Source: Acetobacteraceae bacterium (lineage in GTDB: Bacteria; Pseudomonadota; Alphaproteobacteria; Acetobacterales; Acetobacteraceae). From it: a stretch of DNA of 14,040 bases. The stretch covers positions 1-14,040 of the forward strand of contig JADGHI010000045.1 of the NCBI GenBank assembly GCA_019689515.1. Reading direction: 5' to 3'. Positions 1 through 6,737 of this stretch are shown one piece after another. Made by a program: the position numbers and the translations under genes. The notes beneath the pieces are model-generated. The model saw only the letters and a list, made by a program, of their open reading frames with translations. It did no database searches and had not been told where the DNA came from. How positions within the stretch are numbered: position 1 is the first letter of the stretch; each line of letters starts with the position of its first letter.

Positions 1-747
1 CCCGGCGCCGGTGCGCCCGGACCCGGCCCGGGATTTGGCGGGCCAATGGGCGGCCGGGGCATGATGATGGGGCCCGGCGGCATGATGGGCGGCGGCCCCC
101 CAGGCGGGATGCCAGGCGTCGGGACGATGGCCGGCGAGGGCCGCCCGATGCCGGAAATGATGCCCGGCATGAGGGCGATGCGGCGTCGCTCGTTCGCTGC
201 CGGCACCCCGATGAACGTCATCATCAATGTCGGCCCCGGCATCCGCGTGGATGTCGAGGACGAGGACGACCACGACGGTCGGCCAGGCCGGATGATGGGG
301 CCCCGCGGCGCCGGCATGATGGGCGGTCACGCGATGGGGCCCGGCATGGCCATGCGCGGATTCGGTCCGGGAGCGCGCCTCCATGACATGCTAGCCGAGC
401 GCGTCGAGGGTGGCCTCGCCTTCCTGCGTACCGAACTGCGCATCCGGCCCGAGCAGAGCGGCGCCTGGGACAGCTTCGCCACGCGGATCCGCGAGGCCGC
501 GGCGCGCTACCGCCAGGCGCGTGCGCAGGCGCCGGGCCCGGCCCCCGACGCCGGGCTGGAGCAGCGGCTGGCCGCGATCGAGGCGCGGCTCACCGCCGAG
601 CTGGAGCGCGTGCGCGGCTGCCGCGAGGCGGCCCTGGCGCTGCTCCCGGCGCTCGACGATTCGCAGCGCCGCACGATCGAGCAGTTCGCCTGGCTCGTGA
701 TGCCGGGGCCGGTGGCGGTGGCGGTGGGGACGACCGGCGCGCGCTGA
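1..747 (+). CDS. Spy/CpxP-like periplasmic protein with Met/Gly-rich N-terminal region (5' partial)
   Basis: The frame is open to the first base, and the Pro/Gly-rich composition continues upstream of the first ATG (position 46). The true start and any signal peptide are therefore probably outside the window. Counting from that ATG (233 aa), residues 1-105 are a low-complexity Met/Gly/Pro region with 21 methionines, interrupted near 69-78 by an acidic patch (VDVEDEDDHD). Residues about 112-218 are a helical domain with two LTxxQ-type motifs, LRIRPEQ (131-137) and LDDSQ (203-207). Such motifs mark the Spy/CpxP/ZraP group of periplasmic chaperones and metal-responsive proteins. The domain assignment is by motif. 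A role in envelope protein folding is inferred from the family, and copper or silver binding by the Met-rich part is only a possibility. No metal-resistance genes are adjacent within the window. Confidence 0.75.
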   Translation, partial: PGAGAPGPGPGFGGPMGGRGMMMGPGGMMGGGPPGGMPGVGTMAGEGRPMPEMMPGMRAMRRRSFAAGTPMNVIINVGPGIRVDVEDEDDHDGRPGRMMGPRGAGMMGGHAMGPGMAMRGFGPGARLHDMLAERVEGGLAFLRTELRIRPEQSGAWDSFATRIREAAARYRQARAQAPGPAPDAGLEQRLAAIEARLTAELERVRGCREAALALLPALDDSQRRTIEQFAWLVMPGPVAVAVGTTGAR

Positions 748-1139
748 GCGCGACGTCGCCGCGGGCGCCGGGCGAGCGGCGGCGACCTCCTGGGGCGGGC
801 GAGTTGCGCGGCTGCGGCCGCTCTGCCCCTGTCCGCAAAGCGCGCCCTGGAGCGGCGAGGGCAGCATCGACGCCGCCGCGAACCTCGCTTGGCGCCCGCC
901 CAAGGATGATCGCGGCGAGAGCGAAGCCGGGCGCCGTGGTGGCGAGGATCACGGCCCGTCCGCTCGTCGCTTCGGCGCTGGCCGGCGTCGGGGCCGATGG
1001 TGATGCGCGCAAGAAGCGGGTCGTGCATGGCATGGCGCCCGGTGCCGCTCCGCACCGCTCCGTGGCGCGGAGAGGGGCCCGCGGGCGACTGCGATTGCGT
1101 GATTGTGGCGCGGCGCGCCCGCCTCTAGAACGGAACGGC
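748..1139. other. Intergenic region without a convincing gene
   Basis: This is about 390 bp between the Spy-like gene and the MFS transporter. Frames on both strands are open here, but they are Arg/Ala/Pro-rich, match no family I recognise, and mostly run antisense to the flanking genes. The in-frame 5' extension of the transporter (from 804) is of the same kind. I see no clear promoter or rho-independent terminator. Confidence 0.5.
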
Positions 1140-2426
1140 ATGCCACGTTCTCCCGACGAGGCCGGCGATGATGCGCCGTCCCGCCACGCCTGGCTGACGC
1201 TCGCCGGCGCCTTCCTGGCATTCACCGTCAGCGCGACGCTGATGCACTCCTACACGGTGTTCCTCGTCGCCTTCGTCGCGGATTTCGGCTGGACGCGCGC
1301 CGAGAGCTCGCTCGCCTACTCGGTGGGTCAGCTCGTCGGCGGGATCAGCGCGCCGCTGATCGGCGGCCTGGTGGACCGCATCGGCCCGCAGCGCATGGTG
1401 CTGCTCGGCGGCGGGCTGCTGACGGTCGGGCTGCTCGGCAGCGCCTGGGCGGATGCGCTGTGGCAGATCGTCCTGCTCTACGGCGTGGCGATGACGCTCG
1501 GCGCGGGCTGCATCGGGATGGTGGTGTTCGTGCCGTTGATCTCCCGCCTCTTCGTCCGGCGGCGCGGCATGGCGATCTCGATCCTGCAGTCGGCGAACGG
1601 CTTCGGGCGCGCGCTCTCGGCGCCGGTCGCCCAGTTGCTGGTCAGCGGCATCGGCTGGCGCATGGCCTACATGGTCGAGGGCGTGGTGATGGCGCTCCTG
1701 GTCCTGCCCTTCGCCGCGATGTTCCGTCGCTCGGGCGCGAAGGAGGACGGCGCCGCCGCCGCATCTGCCGGACCGGCGCGCGCGGGCGCTGCGCCGCCCG
1801 CGCCGCCCCGGCACTGGGGGCTGTCCGAGGCGATGCGCACCCGGGAATTCTGGCTGCTGTTCGTCGTCTACATGTGCACGAGCATCGGCAGCTTCCTCGT
1901 CGCGCTGCACCAGTTGGCCTTCGCCGTGGATGCGGGGTTCGATCCGCTCTACGCCGCGGGCGTGATCGGCACGGGCAGCTTCCTGGCGCTGCCGGGCGTG
2001 ATCCTGACGGGTACCGCCTCCGATCGCATCGGGCGCGAGGCCTCCGCCATCATCGCCTACGCGATCTCGATCGCCGGCGTTGGCTGCGCCCTGTTCATCA
2101 CCGGGCCCGACCAGCATCTGCTGCTGTGGCTCCACGCCTGCCTGTTCGGCGTGACCTGGGGCGCGCGCGGCCCGGCGGTCACCGCCAAGACCGCCGACCT
2201 GTTCCCCGGGCCGCGGCTCGGCACCATCGTCGGGGTGATCACCGTCGGCTCGGGCATCGGCGCGGCGCTGGGCTCCTGGGGTGCGGGCTGGATCTTCGAC
2301 ACCTTCGGCAGCTACCGGGTCGCCTTCTGGCTCTCGATCGTGGCGTACTTGTGCGGTTCCGTGGCTTTCTGGGCGGTGCGCCGCCCGAGGGGGCGCGGCG
2401 CCGGACCGGGCATCGCGGGCCGATGA
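1140..2426 (+). CDS. Major facilitator superfamily (MFS) transporter
   Basis: This 428-aa inner-membrane protein has the length and hydrophobic periodicity of a 12-helix MFS carrier: two six-helix halves joined by a soluble Ala/Gly/Pro-rich loop (about residues 198-225). The loop between helices 2 and 3 carries the MFS motif A as GLVDRIGPQRM (about 76-86), and the second half has the related TASDRIGRE. An upstream in-frame ATG at 804 would add 112 Arg/Ala-rich residues with no family likeness. I chose the ATG at 1140 because the next residues lead directly into helix 1 (AWLTLAGAFLAF). It lacks a strong ribosome binding site. The general form resembles monocarboxylate or oxalate/formate-type MFS carriers, but the substrate cannot be read from the sequence. 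No regulator or catabolic gene is adjacent. Confidence 0.9.
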   Translation: MPRSPDEAGDDAPSRHAWLTLAGAFLAFTVSATLMHSYTVFLVAFVADFGWTRAESSLAYSVGQLVGGISAPLIGGLVDRIGPQRMVLLGGGLLTVGLLGSAWADALWQIVLLYGVAMTLGAGCIGMVVFVPLISRLFVRRRGMAISILQSANGFGRALSAPVAQLLVSGIGWRMAYMVEGVVMALLVLPFAAMFRRSGAKEDGAAAASAGPARAGAAPPAPPRHWGLSEAMRTREFWLLFVVYMCTSIGSFLVALHQLAFAVDAGFDPLYAAGVIGTGSFLALPGVILTGTASDRIGREASAIIAYAISIAGVGCALFITGPDQHLLLWLHACLFGVTWGARGPAVTAKTADLFPGPRLGTIVGVITVGSGIGAALGSWGAGWIFDTFGSYRVAFWLSIVAYLCGSVAFWAVRRPRGRGAGPGIAGR

Positions 2427-2539
2427 GCCGCCGGGCGGGCGCCGCCGGTCTCCTCGAATGGCCCGGCCGGCCCCTCGCGCTGCGCACGGTGCCGATCGGC
2501 GCGACCTGATCGCGCAAGCGGATGATTAGGCTTCAGGAA

Positions 2540-2554
2540 CGGCGGCTTCCGCCG
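2540..2554 (+). terminator. Possible hairpin terminator after the MFS gene
   Basis: CGGCGG-ctt-CCGCCG forms a perfect 6-bp stem with a 3-nt loop, about 115 bp after the MFS stop codon. The following bases (gacgttgttc) give only a weak T-rich tail, so it may not terminate efficiently. It also lies just before the candidate miniprotein start at 2569. Confidence 0.25.
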
Positions 2555-2568
2555 GACGTTGTTCGGCA

Positions 2569-2736
2569 ATGGTTGCGATCCTCTGCCGATGGTGCTCGCG
2601 GCGGTCGAGCATTCGCGCGGCGGCTGCCCGACCGGTCGCCCCCGACGAATACGCCGCGGATCGTTGGTTCCTGCGCGTCATCGGGCTCGTCCTCGTCGCT
2701 GAATCGATGCTGATCGCCTGGTTGCTGGCGGGCTGA
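2569..2736 (+). CDS. Possible small single-pass membrane protein (55 aa)
   Basis: This short frame starts at an ATG and encodes an Arg/Cys-rich N-terminus (MVAILCRWCSRRSS), a polar stretch (PVAPDEYAADRW) and a C-terminal hydrophobic helix of about 20 residues that ends two residues before the stop (IGLVLVAESMLIAWLLAG). From about residue 25 onward the composition looks like a genuine protein with one transmembrane segment and a very short tail. No good Shine-Dalgarno sequence precedes the ATG. No family is recognised. It may be a real hypothetical protein, a fragment of an older gene, or chance. The hydrophobic end is the only positive evidence. Confidence 0.35.
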   Translation: MVAILCRWCSRRSSIRAAAARPVAPDEYAADRWFLRVIGLVLVAESMLIAWLLAG

Positions 2737-3013
2737 CCGGTGCCCCGACCAGGGGGCGACGGCGCACCCGGTTCGAGGAGGTCAGACCTGCACCGAAGAC
2801 CGGCCGGCCCTTCATTTGATCGGCCGCCACGGCCGCTGCTGCGGTGTGGCGGTCCGATCGGCCGTGCTGCCCCAACGCCCGCGGCGCCCTGCAGCGCCCC
2901 TTGGCGTCGCGGCCGCCAGGCCGACACGCCGTTCCGGAGCAACCAGAGGCAAGCACTTGGTCGCGCTGCGGCGATCGGCCCTGGGCCGTCATGCGGCACC
3001 CCGCCCTTGGGCC

Positions 3014-3028
3014 TGTTCCGCCGGAACA
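3014..3028. promoter_or_regulatory. Perfect inverted repeat, possible operator
   Basis: TGTTCC-gcc-GGAACA is a perfect palindrome with 6-bp arms and a 3-nt centre, lying in non-coding sequence. The shape fits a dimeric regulator's site or a very small hairpin. No promoter or regulator gene next to it supports a specific assignment. Confidence 0.2.
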
Positions 3029-3252
3029 ATCGGCGGGCGGGAGCGTGACACCGGAGCCCATCGGCGCGGCTGTCCGAGGTGCTCACGAAGCCAGGATCGG
3101 CAGGAAAGTGTCCGGGCTTCGGGATGCAACTCCATCGCGCCGGCGGGCGACAGGCCAGGGCTCGAAGCCATGCACGCTTTGCGGAGGGCATGCGCCGGAT
3201 CAGCGTGCGTGCCGCAACACCGGGCGCGGGCCGGCGTTCAGCCGGCTTCACG

Positions 3253-3426
3253 ATGAGCGCCACGGTGACCGCGATGCCCGACCCCGGATCCGAGGCCGGT
3301 CTCTCCCGGACCACCGTCCCTGCGCTCAGCTTGCGTCGCCCCGTCGCGCGCGCCCTCGCCGCAGCCGGCGCGCTGGAGGAACTCCGGGCTGCCGCGCGGA
3401 GCGCGGCTGGCCGGCCATGCACGTAA
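3253..3426 (+). CDS. Weak hypothetical ORF (57 aa)
   Basis: The frame begins at ATG 3253 and ends in an Ala/Leu/Arg-rich segment that could form a helix (VARALAAAGALEELRAAARS). Codon third positions are mostly G or C, like the real genes nearby. Its 3' end overlaps the start of the next candidate ORF by 10 nt, an arrangement seen in translationally coupled genes. There is no good ribosome binding site and no recognised family. I list it because the alternative is an unexplained stretch, and I consider it more likely non-coding than coding. Confidence 0.15.
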   Translation: MSATVTAMPDPGSEAGLSRTTVPALSLRRPVARALAAAGALEELRAAARSAAGRPCT

Positions 3427-3734
3427 TCGCCGCCCTGGTCGCGCCGGGCGCAGGGGGCAGGACGTGGCGACGCCTCGCAGCGCAGCAGCCCAAGGGCATC
3501 ATCGCCGAGCGCATCGTCGAGCCGCCGGTCTTCGGCCGCCTTCCCCTGCTGGTCGCGCTCGCCGTTCCGGACACGGCCGCAGCCGGAACCCTGGCCGCGG
3601 AGGAGGTGCGGGACCGCATCGCGCGCTGGGCCGCCGCCGAGGACGGCGGTGCCGCAATGGCCCTGCCCATGCGCATGCCGCTCCGGCGCGTCGCCCGGCG
3701 TGAGCGGGCGCCCGATCGGCTTCGCGCCTGGTGA
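3417..3734 (+). CDS. Weak hypothetical ORF (105 aa)
   Basis: From ATG 3417 the frame encodes about 60 residues that look protein-like. A segment with KGIIAERIVEPPVFGRLP is followed by a hydrophobic LLVALAVP and an acidic helix-like stretch (LAAEEVRDRIARWAAAEDGG). The last 30 residues are Arg-rich. Third-position G/C content is high. There is no recognised domain, no clear Shine-Dalgarno sequence and no homologous neighbour. A hairpin with a short T-rich tail at 3876-3898 could end a transcript from here. It may be a remnant of a decayed gene. Confidence 0.25.
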   Translation: MHVIAALVAPGAGGRTWRRLAAQQPKGIIAERIVEPPVFGRLPLLVALAVPDTAAAGTLAAEEVRDRIARWAAAEDGGAAMALPMRMPLRRVARRERAPDRLRAW

Positions 3735-3875
3735 TGTGGGCCCGTCCGGCCGCGCAAGCGTCCCATCAGGTCCGGCGACCGCGAGGATCTGCCTGCGTCA
3801 CCGGTCTGGAGCGAGGTGCCATGGTCCACCACCCCTGACGCCGCACGACGCTCCACCTCACACCCTGCACCGCGG

Positions 3876-3898
3876 CTCCGGCTTGTGCCGGGGTGTTT
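3876..3898 (+). terminator. Possible rho-independent terminator
   Basis: CTCCGGC-ttgt-GCCGGGG pairs as a 7-bp stem (one T-G wobble) with a 4-nt loop and is followed by TGTTT. It is the best terminator-like structure in the gene-poor region and would serve a plus-strand transcript covering 3417-3734. Confidence 0.3.
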
Positions 3899-4170
3899 CG
3901 GCCGCCAGTGGCGCGGCGTCACGGACCAAGGGCCGCACTGGTCGCCCGTGCGCGCCACCCATCCGGCGCGCGGCAGCCGGGTCGCGACGCGGGGGGATGC
4001 CACGCATCGTCCCGGATCGTGAACCGGGCAGGTTCCTTACCTATCGGAGTTGTCGACAGTTCGCCGCACAGCCCGGATGACATCCCGTCGCGCCTGCCGC
4101 CGGCCGGCCGAGGATTGCTCGGCGGGCAGGTGGCGAAGGTCCGGGCGGACCGGCCCGCAGTCCGCTCAGG

Positions 4171-4347
4171 TCAGAGGACGAAGGCGAAGACGCAGAGCGC
4201 CACGGTCGCCGCGACGAGCATGGCGCCCGCAGCGATGGGAAGGATCCGCTCGGCGAGCAGCATCAAGCGCAACAGACGGTCGTTCTCCGGCAGTTCGCCC
4301 TGCCGGGGGTCGAACCAGGCTTCGATGCCCCAATCCCTGACACGCAT
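4171..4347 (-). CDS. Small C-terminally anchored membrane protein (58 aa)
   Basis: The protein starts MRVRDWGIEAWFDPRQGELP, has a charged middle (ENDRLLRLMLLAER), and ends in one hydrophobic helix of about 22 residues reaching the stop codon. That is a tail-anchored layout with the N-terminus probably in the cytoplasm. The ATG is fixed by a strong Shine-Dalgarno sequence (GGAGG, complement of 4354-4358) six bases upstream. Longer frames extending 5' of this ATG are shadows. The leader also contains TTCGGCTAGGTG, which recurs almost exactly before the TadG-like gene upstream on the same strand. This suggests shared origin or regulation. No family is recognised and the function is unknown. Confidence 0.65.
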   Translation of the reverse strand: MRVRDWGIEAWFDPRQGELPENDRLLRLMLLAERILPIAAGAMLVAATVALCVFAFVL

Positions 4348-4675
4348 CGGCCACCTCCACCTAGCCGAAATGAATCCCCGGAATGTTCGCAGGATGAATA
4401 CACAATCCGGAGAGCGCATCCCCGTGGCGGCGATGCCCGCCCGAGCAGGGCCGGAGGAGGACCACTCCGAGGATCTCGGCGATCCCACGGGGACACGGCT
4501 CGGATACGTGCCGGCGTTCTGAAACGCGGAACGCCCTTCGGCCCGTCCTCCCGGCTGGCCCGTCGACTGTGCCGGCGGGCTGGCGGGTGGAGGGGCCGAG
4601 CGGCGCCAGGTGCGCGGGCCGGACCGTTCCTGCGTCCGTCCGACCACCCTCCACCCCGGCAGCGAAGCCGCGCCG
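4348..4675. other. Intergenic region between the TadG-like gene and the 58-aa gene
   Basis: This 328-bp spacer carries the leader of the 58-aa gene (ribosome binding site and TTCGGCTAGGTG motif, complement of 4354-4369). A somewhat AT-richer stretch at 4365-4415 probably contains its minus-strand promoter, although I cannot assign -35 and -10 boxes with confidence. No gene or clear terminator is seen in the rest. Confidence 0.45.
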
Positions 4676-6151
4676 CTACTCGACCAGCCGCACCACCTGC
4701 AGCCTGGGCACGTTGGTGCCCACCGTATCGCAGTCGTTGTGCTGGACCGAGCCCGATCCGCCGGCGACGTCGACTCCGTCGGCCACCAGGACGAAGCAGT
4801 TCCGGTTGACGCCGACCGTGTCGTTGTTCCCGGCATAGTAGATACCGCTGGTTGGCCCATAGATGCCGCCCACGAGGCTGGACGCGCCGCCTCCGGCCAG
4901 CGAGATCTGGGCGGGCGCGGGCGAACCGGCATCGTCGCGGTAGATGAGCAGGCCCGGATAGGGGTAGCCGCGGCCGGTGGGTGGCGCGTTCAGCCGGACC
5001 ACCGACTGCGCCGTGAAACTCAGGACTCCCGGCGCCGCGCCGTTGGCGCCGACCATGACGATCGTGACGCCGCTCTCGCCCGGGACGCAGGTCGAGCAGG
5101 TCAGGATCGCCGTCTTCACCGAGAAATTGCCGGTAAAGTAGTAGGTGCCGGGTGCGAAATCCCAGGTCCCGACGCCGCCGCCCTGCTGCCCCTCGAGCGA
5201 CTGGTCGCCGCAGAAGATCATGCGCTGCGTGCCCGCTGGCGGCCTTACCTCCCGCAGGGTCCCGTTGTTGAGGCGCGGCCAGTCCTTGAGGCTGGTCTGC
5301 GAGCAGGCGGAGCCGCTCAGGCTCGGCGGCATGGGGACGCTGTTCGCCCAGTCGAACGGGTCGGGCACCGGGGGCCTCGCGGAGCCATAGGCGCGGACCG
5401 TCGAGCCGTTGCCCGTATAGTCGCAGCTGACGCACTGCCCCGTCGCGGTAAGGCCGCCGACATCGAGGACCATGCTCTGGCCCTGGCGCCAGGTCGAGTT
5501 CGCGCCCATCCTGTTGGAGTGGAGCACGCAGGTCGGGGCGCTGATCGAGGTCGAGCCGCGCAAGGTCAGGCCGCTATGCGTCGCAAGGATGCAGGCGCGC
5601 ATGTTGCCGTTGTCCACGAGCGCGACGGCACGCGTCACGACGCTCACCTCGGGCTCGCCGATCAGCAGGCCGGAGAGGAAGGTCGGGATGCGGCGCGTGA
5701 TGACGACCTCGACGGATTTCTCTCCGTGCGCTGCGGGGGCGTTGACCAGGATCGAGGTCCGGGCGTCGGCGCGGAAGTCGTTGCGCGAGGCGGCGTCGGT
5801 CGCGGCGGCCCGCGCGGCCGAATGGTCGCCCGGCTTGTAGAGGTAGCTGGACGCTCCGCCCATGGCCGCCATGTCGGTGGCGCTCCGGGCGTCACGCTGG
5901 GTGTAGTACCAGAGGCCGCCTTCGGTCGCGAGCGCGGCGAAGCCGAACCGCCCGAACGCGGCGCCTGCAAAGACCAGCGCGGTCGCGCCGCGGCGGTCCG
6001 CGAGCACGGCGCGGACCGAGTTGCGGCGCGGCGGCGACCCGGCCAGGACGACCGGCCGGCGGCGGCGGCTCGCTGCGGGGGCCTGCTCGCTGCCGGCCCG
6101 CCGGGGTGCATCACCACAGGGATGTGGGAGTGAGGTCGCGGTGGCGTTCAT
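4676..6151 (-). CDS. TadG-like (TadE/G family) pilus-assembly-type envelope protein
   Basis: This 491-aa protein has an Arg-rich cytoplasmic N-terminus. Then comes one transmembrane segment (about residues 55-77) starting at DRRGATALVF and leading into GLWYYTQRDA and SATDMAAMGGA. These are hallmarks of the TadE/TadG N-terminal region found in Flp/Tad pilus proteins and related alphaproteobacterial secreted proteins. The remaining 400 residues are predicted periplasmic, rich in Gly, Ser, Thr and Asn, and contain about ten cysteines including CVSC (240-243) and CSTC. An arginine (R68) sits unusually inside the hydrophobic segment. AGGTGAG precedes the ATG by about 10 bases and supports this start. 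No other tad genes (cpaA-F, tadA-C) lie in the window, so it is an orphan here. A role in surface structure or adhesion is inferred from the family only. Confidence 0.8.
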   Translation of the reverse strand: MNATATSLPHPCGDAPRRAGSEQAPAASRRRRPVVLAGSPPRRNSVRAVLADRRGATALVFAGAAFGRFGFAALATEGGLWYYTQRDARSATDMAAMGGASSYLYKPGDHSAARAAATDAASRNDFRADARTSILVNAPAAHGEKSVEVVITRRIPTFLSGLLIGEPEVSVVTRAVALVDNGNMRACILATHSGLTLRGSTSISAPTCVLHSNRMGANSTWRQGQSMVLDVGGLTATGQCVSCDYTGNGSTVRAYGSARPPVPDPFDWANSVPMPPSLSGSACSQTSLKDWPRLNNGTLREVRPPAGTQRMIFCGDQSLEGQQGGGVGTWDFAPGTYYFTGNFSVKTAILTCSTCVPGESGVTIVMVGANGAAPGVLSFTAQSVVRLNAPPTGRGYPYPGLLIYRDDAGSPAPAQISLAGGGASSLVGGIYGPTSGIYYAGNNDTVGVNRNCFVLVADGVDVAGGSGSVQHNDCDTVGTNVPRLQVVRLVE

Positions 6152-6192
6152 GGGTGGCGGCTCACCTAACCGAAGTTAAGTCCGCCCCCAGA

Positions 6193-6206
6193 ATGATACG
6201 ATTCTA
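6193..6206 (-). promoter_or_regulatory. Candidate -10 region for the TadG-like gene
   Basis: On the minus strand, TAGAAT (complement of 6201-6206) and TATCAT (complement of 6193-6198) each match TATAAT at five of six positions. They lie 42-55 bases before the ATG at 6151. No matching -35 box is evident, so this may be an activator-dependent promoter or chance in an AT-rich stretch. Confidence 0.25.
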
Positions 6207-6222
6207 CATTCGATGCTATCAT
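6193..6222. repeat. Imperfect inverted repeat upstream of the TadG-like gene
   Basis: ATGATACGAT (6193-6202) and ATGCTATCAT (6213-6222) are inverted copies matching at 8 of 10 positions, with 10 bases between them. The element overlaps -10-like hexamers on the minus strand (TAGAAT and TATCAT). It is therefore placed where a repressor or activator of the TadG-like gene could bind. Confidence 0.3.
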
Positions 6223-6334
6223 GAGTTGTGTTACTTTGTTCACACTCGCGTGAGTTGCGTATGGCCTGCTCGACGCCAGCGAGATTGGCATGAAGCCCCG
6301 TCGGAAGGGACAGGCTGCGACCGTTTTGCCCGGA

Positions 6335-6363
6335 TTGGTTGTGGTAACTGCATTAGTTATAAA
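6335..6363 (+). promoter_or_regulatory. Candidate sigma-70-type promoter, plus strand
   Basis: TTGGTT (6335-6340) and TATAAA (6358-6363) are separated by 17 bases. The -10 box is a 5/6 match; the -35 box matches only in TTG. Transcription would begin near 6370, about 370 bases before the start of the 72-aa membrane protein. That implies a long leader or a separate small RNA. Confidence 0.35.
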
Positions 6364-6737
6364 TCGTCCGTTGCCATCGCAGCCGCCCGACAATCCGCGC
6401 GTGGTGCTCTGCAAGGGCCGCCGCGGTCTCCCTCCGCGACACCACGACCGCCCGCCGCCCCTGATCGGGCGGCAGTGCGGCGGCGGGCAGGCGACCCGAG
6501 ATCCAAGGCCTGCAGGGGTGCCACGGCGGTGGGCCGTGCGTGGCGCGGGTGACGGAAGTTGGCGAAGCGGTCGGCATCCGCCGGGCCATCGGCCCGGCCG
6601 AAGAATTCGTGCCGGCGGCGGCAACGGACGGGGCCGCCGCGAAGGTGAGGCAGACTTAATGCAGCGGCCAATTGTGCCCGCCGCCTGGACGGCCGAGCGT
6701 GCACCTGCCGGGGGCCATTCGAAGTGGGAGCACGCGC

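Larger units (their letters stand above)
2737..4170. other. Gene-poor 1.4-kb region
   Basis: Frames on both strands are open for long stretches, as expected at this GC content, but their translations are Arg/Ala/Gly/Pro-rich and none matches a known domain. The only candidates with protein-like composition are the two weak ORFs listed at 3253-3426 and 3417-3734. The region also holds a perfect palindrome at 3014-3028 and a terminator-like hairpin at 3876-3898. It could be decayed coding sequence. Confidence 0.5.
6152..6737. other. AT-rich divergent intergenic region
   Basis: The part at about 6165-6370 is clearly less GC-rich than everything around it. It holds promoter-like boxes on both strands, an imperfect inverted repeat (6193-6222) and a direct repeat TGAGTTGYG (6222-6230 and 6251-6259). 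The rest, to 6737, is GC-rich with no recognisable gene. Long frames crossing it, for example from 6290, have no family likeness. Confidence 0.5.

Noticed and set aside
507..1225. Minus-strand frames across the Spy-like/MFS spacer, including a hydrophobic patch (RAVILATTAPGFALAAIILG)
   Set aside because: The hydrophobic run is isolated, the rest is Arg/Pro-rich, there is no good start signal, and the frames run into the 3' end of the Spy-like gene in antisense.
2526..3422. 298-aa minus-strand frame
   Set aside because: Arg/Ala/Pro-rich with no domain, no ribosome binding site and no conserved-looking segment. It is what a GC-rich sequence gives by chance.
4610..6133. 507-aa plus-strand frame
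   Set aside because: It is antisense to the TadG-like gene, which has the family signature and a ribosome binding site.
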